Shown here piece after piece: positions 39,694 to 50,867 of a DNA stretch of 64,000 nucleotides; within the stretch, counting starts at the first letter, position 1; each line of letters begins with the position of its first letter. The position numbers were made by a program, and so were the translations under genes. The notes under the pieces were generated by a model, which did not search any database, was not told the origin of the DNA, and saw only the letters and a list, made by a program, of their open reading frames with translations. The stretch comes from Cymbomonas tetramitiformis (taxonomy: Eukaryota; Chlorophyta; Pyramimonadophyceae; Pyramimonadales; Pyramimonadaceae): assembly GCA_001247695.2 (NCBI GenBank), contig LGRX02035130.1:1-64000 (forward strand). The letters are read 5' to 3'.

Positions 39694-40469
39694 TCAAATA
39701 CTCACTACGATTGTTGGGTCAAACGATAGAGAACGAGTCAAATGATCCGCTGGAATGTGATATGCCGAAAAGGGTACATTGCATGTTGGGCAGCTCGCGC
39801 GCAAGTGAAACATCTGCTGTGCGCACTCCAGACACATGGTAAAATGGCCTGCATACAATAGAATAATACATACTCAGCAACTGTGCAATCTCAGTCCGTT
39901 CCCGTACTGAGTTAGAAAATAATGGGCATTTACTACTTACGACGCAAGCGCCCAAATGAAGCATCGAATCTCGGTGAGGCGGTGGCATGAACCTTATAAT
40001 GTTAAAATTTACGCTCTGCACATCATAGGCGGATAAAACATGCATGCAACCACGCTTCATGCTGTATGTATCAACATGTGCGCGTGTGTAGTACCTTCAT
40101 TCGTTCCCAACCACAACATTATTGCAAGTGGAATAAGAAGAAGTTCTCACCACAGGGCAAAGCCACCTGGCGTTGTTCATCATGACATATGATGCACTCC
40201 TTCCTTGCAGCAGTTGGCAGCAAAGACGCCATCTGCTGAACAACTAGGCCAGAATTTGGACCTGGGGGAACCCTAGTTCGTCGAGAGGTGCTTCGTTGTG
40301 TGGAACCTGGCGCCCTGCTGCCCGAGATGGATATTATCCCATTGTCGTCGATATTTCGAATCACCACATTTATCAAGCGATCCCGGCCGTTTACCCGGTA
40401 TATCAAAGGGTCGGTCAGCCGGTGTTTCCAAAACTCGATACGGTCGTTGTCAGTGTCAGTAAATGAGAC
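39694..40469 (-). CDS. RING-finger protein, probable E3 ubiquitin ligase (last two exons)
   Basis: Exon 40469-40151 starts after CACCAG and ends at G|GTGAGA. The next exon, 39848-39694, starts after TGCAG and ends at a TGA. Joined in phase 1 they give a C3HC4 RING: ECIICHDEQ...LPCG, then HFTMCLEC and CPTC. RING proteins pass ubiquitin from E2 to a target. Upstream of the RING (exon residues 1-60) is a domain starting VSFTDTDNDRIEFW and containing YRVNGRDRLINVVI and ISISGSRAPG, which recurs in two neighbouring genes. Exons further upstream (above 40.5 kb) and the start codon were not found, so the 5' end is partial. A second GTGAGT near 39705 could be another donor. Confidence 0.8.
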
Positions 40470-40681
40470 CTGGTGCACACCATAAACGAATTGTGAGGCA
40501 ACCTTTCATCTCTTGTTACACAACACATTTGGATACCTGTATGTAAGTTGGTGAGACTGCTCTCTTTCACAATCCTACATACGAAGGGTGGTGTTAGGCT
40601 CGCGGTTTAAATAGCAATTTCTTCTGCTCGTTAACACAAATTTACTTGCTTACAATCTGCAAGGATAAGAGCATAATACAC

Positions 40682-41085
40682 ACTGAACGGCATGAGGCCG
40701 CGACAAAAGCCAGCCCACCCTCATCCTAGTGGATGCGTGAAAGTATTCAGGAATAGGTCAGAGCCGTGACAAGATACCAACGACGCGCGCGCGCACACAA
40801 ACTGAGTGGCATGAGATCGGCCAACAAAATCCAACCAACCATCATCCCAGTGGATGTGAGAAACAAATCAAGAGCAGGGCGGGGCCGTGACAAGATACCA
40901 CAAACACATACATATTCCCAACCCAAATGCAAAGCAGCACACACTGAACGCATGAGATCGGCCAACAAAAGCCAGCCCATCATCATCCCAGTGGATGTGA
41001 AAAGCAAATCAAGAGCAGGGCGGGGCCGTGACAAGATACCACAAACGCATACATATTCCCAACCCAAATGCAAAGCAGCATGGAA
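40682..41085. repeat. Tandem repeat of about 142 bp, three units
   Basis: Units start near 40682 (shorter, diverged), 40801 and 40943. The shared core is ATGAGATCGGCCAACAAAA, CATCATCCCAGTGGATGTG and GGGGCCGTGACAAGATACC. The last two units are nearly identical. They lie upstream of the RING exons and may sit in an intron or its 5' region. Confidence 0.88.
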
Positions 41086-41279
41086 AGATGATACGATGTG
41101 ACCGATCGTCGCCAAACAACTGTTGGTCTCTGGGTTACGGAGTAAGCGGACCCTGCTGGCATGCCCCCCAGTGGCTCCCGGTCGATGGATGGGACCTGTT
41201 GGTCCATGGTTATGTCATGAATGCAGTCACACCACACAGCATGGACACCCCATGTCAAAAAAAGGAAACATGCGGGCAC

Positions 41280-41509
41280 CTAAGTGCTCCCCACAAAATT
41301 CAAGGGAAAACACAGAAGGTGTACTTCACCACCTTCTGCCTCTCCTCGCAGCACGACAGACGAATCTACCGAGCTCTCCAAGAGGCAGTGCCCGCCAGAA
41401 TGGCACCACAGGGATAACCGCCTCCCAAAACCCACTTCCACCCGGCGGCCAGCCCCGTTCACAGCGATCCGCCAGTACTTCATATCAAGGTCAAAGAACA
41501 CAAGGTCAA

Positions 41510-41537
<28 letters not shown>
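41280..41537 (-). CDS. Possible exon of an FTD-domain paralogue
   Basis: The minus-strand reading VFFDLDMKYWRIAVNGAGRR resembles the start of the shared domain (hydrophobic-F-x-D-x-D, then VNG). It lacks checked splice sites and ends in other sequence, so it may be a relic exon. A CACACA microsatellite lies just upstream, at about 41514-41540. Confidence 0.3.
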
Positions 41538-41540
<3 letters not shown>

Positions 41541-41957
41541 AAATCATCTCAAACCAAATGCAATGCAATAAGGATAGCTGACTATAATGATATACTAGTC
41601 ACTGCCACACACACATTTTGTGAGATAGTGCAACCTCTGCATACATGTTGCTTGATTCGAGGGTGTCCGTGGAATGCAACCTGTTGGTCGATGAATACAA
41701 ACCAATGGTCTGACAATGGAAGGAAGATACATCAAAGCATAAACCAGATTGAAGCGCGCAACGAGGCGCAAAGATCCCCACAGAGATCAAGGGAGGACTC
41801 AGAGTGAGGCTTTGTTGAGGAGCTCTTTATTGTAGGACATTTCCATGTAGCTAGATAGGCTCCATTTAACTTTCTTGATGTAGGCTAATGCTTCTGGCAC
41901 AAGTGCCAAAGCATCAAACCACTTATGACGGGCATGCATGCATGTATGGCCACTAAC

Positions 41958-42242
41958 CTGGAAGCAGGCAGAATCTGGAAGAAGCAATCTCGAGGGAGTA
42001 GTGGTTAATAAGGTTTTCAATCGCTGGATAGCATCACGAGGCACCGTAAATATCCGGGATGTGCAGTACGACTCATCAACGCCTGGTGCCCGGATACCCG
42101 TGATCGAAACGTGTCCATCATCGTTGACGCTGTTCACCACAACATTGTTCAACTTGTCCTCGCCATTGACCCGATATGTCAGAGGGTCTGTCGGCAGGCG
42201 CCTCACAAACTCGAGGTGGTAGCGGCCAAGCTGGAAAGCCAC
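41958..42242 (-). CDS. FTD-domain exon, paralogue of the RING gene
   Basis: An exon of 285 bp between CGCAG| and CCAG|GTTAGT. Its product begins VAFQLGRYHLEFVRRL and holds YRVNGEDKLNNVVV, DDGHVSITGIRAPG and a C-terminal helical part, aligning with the exon at 40151-40469. Both exons start in phase 0 with Val right after the acceptor, which argues for a shared ancestral intron. No RING follows in the 250 bp I could read downstream, where an in-frame continuation ends after LLNKASL next to an AATAAA. It may be a RING-less gene or a broken copy. Confidence 0.65.
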
Positions 42243-43499
42243 CTGCGTGGACGATGACAGGTACGTACATATGGAAGTGAATAATTTAAGCAGCCGATCA
42301 TCACGATTTCTACTGCTTGAACAGTATGGCTCCAACTTGGTTTGCAAGACACATCCTACGCTGTTCATAGTATTGCACTCTCGGAGCATGCATTGGCTGC
42401 GCTGTGACATCTCACAGATATAATTACAAAACCAAATGGGTTTGCTTGTCTGTCGACCAGTTTGCCACTGATGATGCAGCCAATGCGCATGCAATTCAGC
42501 ATGCATAAATATATATATGTGCTGTAGTAGTGCGCATCCCGATACAATATGAAATACAGCAATTGAGCAATAGCGTTGCTCCATCGGTGGGTTGTGCATG
42601 GCAGCAGGCAAGGTAGTGCATGGAAGTGTGTGAATCAGGAGGAGTACGCTACATACTATCGATTTGAATTCAATGATGTGCCTTTCCAGTGACCGAAGAG
42701 CTCACTGTTATCATATATATATATATATATATATAGATAGTACTCAATCATGTCCATAGTGGCATTGATCCGTTTAACAAAGTTGGGGGGAAATACATAA
42801 CAATTTTTTTCTTCATGCTTCTGACTTGGCAACAAAGAGAACAGAAAGAGATAGAGACAGTGCTGCACAGGGAGAGATCGGAACGATAAATAGGAAACGT
42901 AGTGACCACAAGGATCGACTGTAGCAAACGTAGTGACCACTGCAAGTAGTGACAGCGATTCGGTGGGTCATCATTCTCAATAGCAAGAAGCAAGCTGAGG
43001 TAGAAATATTTCCAGCTCTATCTCAGACCCGCCATGCATGGGAGACACGCCCTGAAATAATCTCCCTCCCCCTCCCCCCGCACCGTCCCATGCATGTGTG
43101 GGACAGCTGAGCACAATGCCGAGTCAGCCTGTTGCCCAGCAGCTTGGGCTGTGAAATTTCCACATCAGAATGGATTACAAACCACAACACATGCATGCCA
43201 TTAGCATATTCCTGGGGGCAGTGTCTTTTATTTCATTCTTGTTAAGTGAATCAAACTGAAGACATGCAGCCAAAGCTGATCGTAACGCCAAGCTCGTGCA
43301 CAATGTATCGGAGTCCTTGCATTTTACAGTACCGACTACTAACGCATGATTGGATCAGTGCAGACAACCGATCTGGGTCCAACCGGGACCCGTTTGCGCT
43401 TTGAGAGTTCCCATTTTTTGCAGGATCCCACCCCATCCGTCCCCAACCAAGCAATGGACATTGCTAAAAAATCATGAATAAACCTCTTGTGAATGTAAT
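42243..43499. other. Intron/intergenic with TA microsatellite
   Basis: No gene recognised. An AT dinucleotide run lies at 42713-42734. The remainder may be intron or 5' sequence of the FTD-domain gene. Confidence 0.4.
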
Positions 43500-44654
43500 A
43501 AGCTGTCAACTGGTTCAAGCAAACAGACTATCTAGTGCTTCTGGTACAGCTGAAACCACATCAAGTCAACCACAAATGGCAAGAAGGGCAAGCAAGGACA
43601 CCAACCTGGAAATGCATGGGTCCCAGTGGCCCGAAGGGAAAAGCTGGCACCTGCGTTTGCCACAGCGATCTCAGCTGCAGCTGGTGCTCGTGCGGTTGCT
43701 GCTGCTGCCAAAGCCACTGTCGTTGCAATCCGGGACAGAGGATTAAACAGGTGTGCAGAATGATGAGAACTACTACGGTGTATTCTGTGACATTGAAGAT
43801 AAGAAATTACTGTATGCATCTGGAAGTTGTCACGGCATACTGTATATATATAGTGTTGTGCCTGTATTGCACGAGTGAGTTATATATGAAGACACCAATT
43901 ACTGTTGGGGCTTTGCAAGTACCGACCGCAGCTCTATTCTAGATAGACGCTTCTCGGATACATGATCAGGGAGAAGCCAGAAATACAGCCACACAAATCA
44001 CACTGAAGTGCGTGCAGGCCTAGATCAAAGTGTCAATAAGCCTAGCTTGGCATGCAGCAGACGTCCTAATCCATTTAAGAGACTAAATATACTGTACTGT
44101 ACTAATTATACTATTAAAACTAGCAAATATTAACGGGCACACACCTGCTGGGGAAGCACAGCTTCAGCAAACCCCAGTGGCAGCGGCACTGGTGCAGCCT
44201 GGTACAGGTCCGAAGGAATGTATTGCACAGAATGCCCTTCCACAAGCAGTGCTCGAGCTGGGCCTGAGTCGGTGAGTTTGTAACAGTGATGATTGAGATG
44301 CCTTGTCCACAGGTCTGCCTGTGCCGCAGTTGTGCTTTGCGCATGTGGTAAAAGGGATATTTTCTCCACAGTTCCATTGAGTAAGTTCCGTTTGCCGGGG
44401 AAGAGCCTCAACCCAGATAGATCCTGTAACGCTTCTGCATGTTCCTGAGATAAGGACAACATCTTCATCCTCAGTTTGGCAGTGCTGTTCACAAGTGAAC
44501 AATATTCTAAGTCATCACAGGTAGACGGGATGAAAAGTGCTGGTGTACCTATGTTGGTGACAGTGTTGGCCATATGTTCACTATGAAGTGTGTGAAATTG
44601 CCACTTTTTGCTGAAAATGCATTTGGATAACATACTCTCGTTTGAAGCTCGCAA
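43500..44654 (-). CDS. Unrecognised spliced gene, partial
   Basis: A minus-strand open frame to about 44142 ends at CCAGCAG|GTGTGT, a good donor. A possible next exon near 43720-43611 is Ala-rich (ALAAAATARAPAAAEIAVAN) and ends at CCAG|GTTGGT. The first part reads QDLSGLRLFPGKRNLLNG and, further on, SVQYIPSDLYQ, with no known domain. Its 5' portion near 44507-44563 overlaps DNA duplicated in the 3' end of the peptidase gene next door, so that part is suspect. Confidence 0.35.
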
Positions 44655-45013
44655 CAGATAATTGAGCTCTACAAAAGCCTACATTTTTTTTCAGCTCAAA
44701 CCCTACAACCCTATTTGCTTAGATTTCGATTTCACCCAGTATTCAGTGAGTTACGAGGGTCGCCGTTTGTCCACATAAAACGACCCTAGCATGTCATTTT
44801 GTGGACAAACGGCGACCCTTGTAACTCGCTCGATTCGATTCGAAATCGATTTCTGAAAAAAATGTCGATCTACATTTGAGCTGGAAAAAAAACAGCAATT
44901 TTCAGATCGTGAATACCTGTGACGGTTCGCAAGCTATGAAACCCAAACCCAAACCCTAACTTTAACTTGGCCGAAAACGACAAGTTCTGTCACCAACATA
45001 GGTACACCAGCAC
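44537..45013. repeat. Nested inverted repeats
   Basis: Outer arms of 27 bp (44537-44563 and 44987-45013, sharing TGGTGTACCTATGTTGGTGA) enclose inner arms of about 27 bp (44748-44775 and 44800-44827, sharing GGGTCGCCGTTTGTCCAC). The inner hairpin has an A/T-rich 24-base loop. It may be a small foldback element inserted between the gene and its duplicated end. Confidence 0.75.
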
Positions 45014-45059
45014 AAAAGTTTCAGCTGGCAGCAGTGAATAATTTATTCTAAACTTGTCG

Positions 45060-46323
45060 TCACAGGTAGACAGGAGAAGCATTTCTTGCCTCTAGGTAGG
45101 CATCGCGCTCCCCGCCAATCCTCATCCTTCCTTTCCAAAACATGGTTTCAATACTCTCTCCGGTGACGATTGAACCTGCGCTGATCCCATAGTACACTAC
45201 TCCAGCATCCAGCAGCTTGTACATCCACCACGCAGGAGCCTGCATTGCAGCACTCCCCGACGGTGCTGCTATGGGACCGCCTGCACCTGTCATCCGTAAG
45301 CTCTTTATGAGCCTGCACGGCGAGCAGAAGAGTTTCCCCGCCTCAGGGTGAAATAAAATCTCGAAAGTACGAAGCAATATCCCCGAAGTGTAAACATTGA
45401 CCCTGGAACTACAGACAACCACGACAGTTACGGCCATCCACTGTGGATTTCAGGAGAAGGTTTAGGCTTCCAAGGCAGGCACGTTGACAGTCTGCGTTTT
45501 TGAGCTGTTTTATTTTGAATCGGAACAGTTTTCATTACTATTACCTGCAAACGGAGCCCCCGACGACCCACAACACGTCCGCCTCGTTAATTGCTGTCAC
45601 CGCCTCCGCCTGGTCTGCCGCGTTGAAACCGCCTGCTTGAATCAGCTGCTTAAGACAAATCCCAGTGGCCGATGCCACGTGGCTCCGCAGCTGAGGGAGC
45701 GTGCTGATGTTAAAGGGACCTGGACCGAGAAGGCGTTCACCGTTGGCTATCCATTGTTCTTTACCCCGCTTACACGACGTATTGGCGTCCAAAATAATCA
45801 CGATTCTCGCAGTGCGAAGGACATGCAACGAGCGACGTATGAAATCCGACGTGTATTCGACAGGAGACGGGTTGATGTACACAGGACCAGCCTGACGTCC
45901 CTGCTCTCGAAGTCTGAGCTCCACCAACCGAAGAAAGTGATGCGAGTGCTCAGGGTCACCGACTCCGTTACTTGAGAGAATTAGTCGGGGCAGCTGACCC
46001 AACGGTGTTCCACGTGAAACACAGCCCTCCCACCAGGGCACCCCAGTCTGCTCGCACAGCTGCTTGAGTGAGCCACGTATGCCTCTCGGCACATGTGCTC
46101 CTAACCCTGTCTGATCAGTAAGGTATGCCGAGCTCGGATTGAATTGCAGCAGGGTGACTGCACGCAGGAAGTTCCCATTGCAATGTTTTTCGAGTCCCGG
46201 AGCGTTATGCCCAAGGCCGAGGCGAATGGTCATACGGTCGCTATCAGAGTCAGTGAAGGTCACCCCGATGAGCATGTTGTGCTCGGTGGAAAGCTCGTTT
46301 CGCCAGTCATTAAGCTCTGCCAT
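45060..46323 (-). CDS. Peptidase S51-like protein (dipeptidase E / cyanophycinase family)
   Basis: Exon 1 is 46323-45545 and exon 2 is 45300-45060, with donor GCAG|GTAATAG and acceptor AAAGAG|C (intron 244 bp, phase 2). Residues 15-100 carry an FTD-type domain (VTFTDSDSDRMTIRL). From LPRLILSSNG onward the layout is that of S51 serine peptidases: a beta-alpha start, RIVIILDAN, NEADVLWVVGG, then in exon 2 VVYYGISAGS with the nucleophilic Ser in GxSAGS. The family cleaves Asp dipeptides or cyanophycin; the substrate here is unknown. The protein ends only about 40 residues after the Ser, where family members usually contribute a His, so it may be truncated or have another exon. AATAAA lies just beyond the stop (about 45042). 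The start codon sits in a CCATGG palindrome. Confidence 0.75.
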
Positions 46324-46925
46324 GGCAGCAGATATTGAGGAGCTTGAGAGTTCCCTCCCTGTTGCACAAGATGCCGTAATTTTCAAAGCTAAGCGTATTC
46401 TTGCACGTGTCTTCACTCCAGAGTTCCAATACTGTAATGATTCGAAAGTCCGCAGCGGTTTTTAGGCCACCTTCAAATAGTCACTGGAGCTAGTAGCCTT
46501 TCTCTGAAGGGTCAGTCGAAAAGGCAATCTGAGCTGTATAGATGCCACAGAACCGTGCTATTTCACGACTGCATTTCAAGGATCTAATCGAAATTGCTTT
46601 ATCTATCTATTCCACTGCATCCGAAAGTTGCCACTTGAGTGCTTCAAGCTGCCCAGGCGCGCCACTGAACAGGGACGTCCGCTGGCAGCATTGGAATGAG
46701 TCCCACTTCGGTGCTCCGATGAGGGCTCAGAAGGCGCGAGTGAGCGCACCTAGCTGTAATAGGTTTTCGAGCTTCCGATCTTCCGTCCACGTTTCACCAG
46801 AGCAATTTCGGAAGGTGAAGCAAAAAGATGAGGCTGTACGTGAACTTCGAAACTTGGTGGAGTCACGATACAGTCGAATGCCAAGGTTGAAAGCTTTTAC
46901 TTACAAGTACAGATCAGGCTGTTAA
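46322..46925 (+). CDS. Possible plus-strand gene divergent from the peptidase
   Basis: Two open stretches, 46322-46465 (AADIEELESSLPVAQDAVIF, helical) and 46542-46925 (ending with SPEQFRKVKQKDEAVRELRN, also helical), could be exons of one gene. The first ATG overlaps the peptidase ATG on the other strand. No family or splice sites are recognised. The alternative is that the first part is simply the reverse of the peptidase 5' region. Confidence 0.25.
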
Positions 46926-48275
46926 GTGTTAACCGTTAAAACGGTTATCTTATTATGCAGACTTGAGAGCCTGATCTTCTGGACTGCTGCACACCTGCAC
47001 TGCTGCACTTCTACTAGTACTAGGCGGATCGATCTCAAAAAGAGATCTCCACGAGGCCATCTGACCGTAGGATCATGTGCGCGACAGTGCTTCGCTTTTT
47101 GCTTCCCAACATGCCATGCCATAACGCGAGGGTGGCGTCGCGATAAATGTACGCGACTGCAGTGGCACTGTCATCGTTAGCGTCTGGCGATCGTGAGATC
47201 GGAAGTTCGTCTGTGTCGCCCGTTGGGATTCGCGCTTTGCTGATTAAGTAAGGTAAGAAGTAAGGTAAGTAAGGTAAGTAAGTAAGGTAATAAGGTAATT
47301 TGGTCCGGTTCCAAATTATAAGGAGCAGAGGTTTCTACGTATGGGGGGAAATCTTTATATTGTCCCCCTCTTTGAAAAATTCAGTTTTTTTGTCATTATT
47401 ATATTGCATATTTAAGGGTAGGGTGGCCAGACCGCGTTGCCGCGGGGACAGACCGCGTCCATCTTTTTCATTACATTTTTCATATTTAACTTTCGGTAAA
47501 AACAAGGAATATTTAGCTCATCTTTCCGATTCTTTCCATCGAAAATGACACATACGTTTCAAATATAACTTTTTCCTCCCATAGAATTATGGGTTTTGAA
47601 CGCATATAAGCCTTTATAGATTTTTTTATTGTTTGTATTTTTTATTGTGAATTTTCAAAGTACGTCAAACAAGTGAAATAAAAAGCGAAATTTGAATATG
47701 GAAATTGTTATGAAAGATATTTTAAATTGTGGCCACCGCGGCAAAGTGGCCACCCTACGTCACGCTTTTGTATATATAAATGAACCCAAATCTATAAATC
47801 ATAAGACTTCATTAACTAGTTTATTTATTTTTCTACTCCCCTTGACACTTCGCGTCAGCGTCACGCCACTTTATCTCTATGACGGTCCACCCCCCAGAGT
47901 TGGTGGGACGGCAGGTAGGGAGCAGTTGGCGTGCTCTAGCGGCGTGTAGCTCGATGCCCAAGGCAAGATGCATGGTGAGAATGTCGAACGAAGGTCATCG
48001 GGTGGGATGTGGGACTACCGCGCCTTGCCACATCCCACCCTCGGGACACCCCTAATTCTAGTGCAAAAGGTTGTTGATGTAGATTGTGGTAGGTGGGGGC
48101 ACTGAAGGGGTGACCCAAGCATGGTTGCGCTGACGGAACAGGGCGTAGCGAGCGAACCGCTTCGATTCGTGCGGCGTGCGAGGTGTCCCAACACACTAGA
48201 AGAGTGGCGGAATGATACTTTTGGGGTGGTTGGTGGGGGCGGGTGGGGAGGTTCGAAATGCATGACAGAGACGGT
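46926..48275. other. Intergenic stretch with AAGTAAGGT repeats
   Basis: No gene. A short tandem of AAGTAAGGT variants lies at about 47247-47302. AT-rich sequence follows from 47340 to 47880. Confidence 0.5.
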
Positions 48276-48280
48276 GAAAT

Positions 48281-48520
48281 TCACGGGAAGCTGAAATCCC
48301 CCCCTATGGGGTCCAGCTCCTCCTAGCATCACCCCTTGTTGCGTGTGTAACTGGTCGTGTGTCACCGTAAGACACTCACCTGCTAGAAAACTCACTCCCG
48401 TAATTCTTCTATCAGTTTTGTATCACCGGTTTCCCCAGCCACTGCTTTCTGAGTCCCTGTTTCAGTGATACTGTTATATATCTTTATCAATATATATACA
48501 CATTTTCACCTGTTCTATCA
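48281..48520 (+). repeat. 5' LTR of the 2.6-kb element
   Basis: 240 bp. It starts TCACGGGAAGC where the other copy has TGTCACGGGGAAGC, so the terminal TG has probably been lost. It contains ATATATCTTTATCAATATAT. Confidence 0.9.
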
Positions 48521-48533
48521 GGTTATCGGTCCC
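48521..48533 (+). other. Primer-binding site of the 2.6-kb element
   Basis: GGTTATCGGTCCC directly follows the LTR. It resembles GGTTATGGGCCC at 11294-11305, so both elements probably use the same initiator-tRNA fragment. Confidence 0.6.
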
Positions 48534-48786
48534 ACTTCACGTGAGTGGTGATTCCGGTTGGTTCGGCTCGCCCGCTTCGGTTCATCCGATTCTAAAAACC
48601 GTCAGCACCGTTTTATTTACCGTCAACTTGCAGATTAATTCAACTGCAAACCGTACCAGCGGCATTTTTTCCGTCTCCGTTCCCCTTGCCGCTTCCGTTT
48701 ACCGTGGTTTACCCTACCGATTGTGACTGGGAATCCGCGCACCGTTTCCGTCAACTTTGAGCATTCTGGATTATTTTTTACCAAAC

Positions 48787-50439
48787 ATGTCTCAACAGCG
48801 CCAGATCGGGCTCGCTGAGGCCCTCCGTTCAGCAAGGCGGGCTAGTGCCACGCCATCACCGTCACCCGTGGACTCCGGCGGTACTACGCCGAGTCCGACA
48901 CGTCCGAGAAGAATTGTGTCGACCACTTCTTTGCGTTCACGTCCATCGTCACTGCGGCCGTCTCCGCTGCCGTCCGAATTCTTCAACGATCCGTCAGTCC
49001 TTGTCTCCACCCCGGTGGAGGAAGGCCGGGAAGAAGAGTATTTGGAGCAACTATCGTACGCCTTCACGTACTCCGCCGACATCATCGCGGTTTTACGGCC
49101 TGGAGGCTACAACCCTACGCATGGCTATACCCTCGACACCGAGACTGCTGACACCGACTTCAACGCCTTGATTGCGGCCTTTCGACACGTTATGTACCCC
49201 GTGTCCTTCCCCGAATTCTCCAAACTTCTGGACCTTGAGCACGACTACGATTACTACCACGTGGTGCTCAACGAGATCATTTTCACCGTCCTCCCCATCG
49301 TTCTTCGTGGTACGGCTCTGGCGCTATACACCTAGGCGGCTCGTTCCCACCCTGGGGACGGCCGTTACATCTTACAGCGCCTCCGCTACGAGGTCGAGGG
49401 GGTCCCCGATTCCGACTCCGACCGTTTTTGGGTTAAAATGCGCTCAATCATCATCAACGAGCCCGACGACCCATCGCCGCAGCTTACGGCTATCCGTACT
49501 CTTGGTGACAAGCACGCCAGGATCAACCCCGACTACAGCGAGGCCAAGCGTGTAAAGGACCTTTGGCACATCCTCACCAACTCGGCCAAGCAAACTCCGT
49601 ACGTCACCCCCTTGTACGTCAACGTCATCCGCGATTTACGAGGTGGTACACCTTTCTCATTCTCCACGCTCTGCCTGCGGATCCGCACGGTATGGCGCGA
49701 GGAGCTCGACTTCGCCACCCCTGTGAAGGACACCGGCTACACCGTGCCCTCTGGTGGTGGTGGTGATGGGCGTGAGAAGAAACCGTCCCTCAACTCCGTC
49801 TCCTTTGATCGTAAGCCCGCCTACACCACCAAGCCCGTCGGTGAGTGGAAGGCGGAACCCGTTGGCGCCATGGTGAGGCGCTGGGTGGGTGTCGGGTACC
49901 CCTGCATTCTTTGCTTCCGCATGTGGGGTGTCACCGATGCACACCCTGACACCCGTGGATGCTGCCCTTACATGTGTAAGGAGGCATTTGGCAGTGGGCG
50001 CGCGCCCGACACCGCGCTCCCCGCTGGGAAGCGGCCCCCGCCCCCAGACTTCGTTGTTGCCATCGCGGCATTCCGGGCGACGGATTGCCCTGCCGACGGC
50101 CCTCCGGTGGTGCCAGCCCCCCAGTCTGACACCCCGGCGGACGTGGCAATCATGACGTTCGTTGCCCCCGTGATCGACCCGTCACCACAGCTCGCTCCGT
50201 TATCCGCATCTACGGCTGGCGAGCCGGTGGTGCCGTCTGCGGAGCCACCGCTTACTCAGCCGGCTCTGCACTTGGCATGCTCTGACCCCGACGAGGTACC
50301 CGAGGACCCCGATGACGACGCCGCCCTTCATGGCTTCACTGAGGAGGAAGACTTCGATTGGCCGGCTTTCCGAGAGACTCCGTGGATTCCGTCGATCGTC
50401 ACCAGCGCCAACACCAAAAAGACCGTAGAGCGGGACTAG
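48787..50439 (+). pseudogene. gag: Gag-like protein with one in-frame stop
   Basis: From ATG 48787 one frame runs to 50439, broken only by TAG at 49333-49335 (after TALALYT). About 550 codons in all. The N-terminus is Ser/Pro/Arg-rich. The middle is helical and capsid-like (FNALIAAFRHVMYPVSF, then after the stop GDGRYILQRLRYEVEGV and AKRVKDLWHILTNSA). Near 49900-49970 Cys-x2-Cys...His...Cys (PCILCFRMW...DAHPDTRGCC) is a zinc-knuckle-like nucleocapsid. The tail is Pro-rich and acidic. The stop could be a recent inactivating mutation, be read through, or be suppressed; intact copies elsewhere would tell. Confidence 0.8.
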
Positions 50440-50614
50440 CCCGCCTAGCCTGTTTGTATGTCTCTTAGATGCCTAGGCAGCGCCCATGCACGGATGTGCT
50501 TCTAGCTGGGTTGGAAAAGGCCCCCTCGGCCTGGACACTAAATTGACATTGGGTTAGGGCTTAGGGTTTACCCTGCTCTTGCATGGCCACTCACACCTTC
50601 GGGGTGAGGTGGTG

Positions 50615-50862
50615 TCACGGGGAAGCTGAAATCCCCCCCCCACTGTATGGGGGTCCAGCTCCTCCTAGCATCACCCCTTGCTGCGTGTGTCACTGGTCGT
50701 GTGTCACCGTATGACACTCACCTGCTAGAAAACTCACTCCCGTAATTCTTCTATCAGTTTTGTATCACCGGTTTCCCCAGCCACTGCTTTCTGAGTCCCT
50801 GTTTCAGTGATACTGTTATATATCTTTATCAATATATATACACATTTTCACCTGTTCTATCA
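50615..50862 (+). repeat. 3' LTR of the 2.6-kb element
   Basis: About 248 bp, or 250 if the preceding TG (50613-50614) is counted. Longer than the 5' copy because of a longer C run near 50632-50642. Confidence 0.9.
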
Positions 50863-50867
50863 GAAAT

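Larger units (their letters stand above)
48281..50862 (+). mobile_element. 2.6-kb gag-only LTR retrotransposon (TR-GAG, Copia-like)
   Basis: LTRs at 48281-48520 and 50615-50862 are closely similar and end TTCTATCA. GAAAT flanks both outer ends (48276-48280 and 50863-50867). Right after the first LTR lies GGTTATCGGTCCC, a Copia-type initiator-tRNA internal primer site, and GTGAGGTGG precedes the second. The interior codes only for a gag-like protein and leaves no room for pol, so replication must rely on a partner element. The LTRs differ by a few short indels at the 5' end (C run) and few substitutions, suggesting moderate age. Confidence 0.9.
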
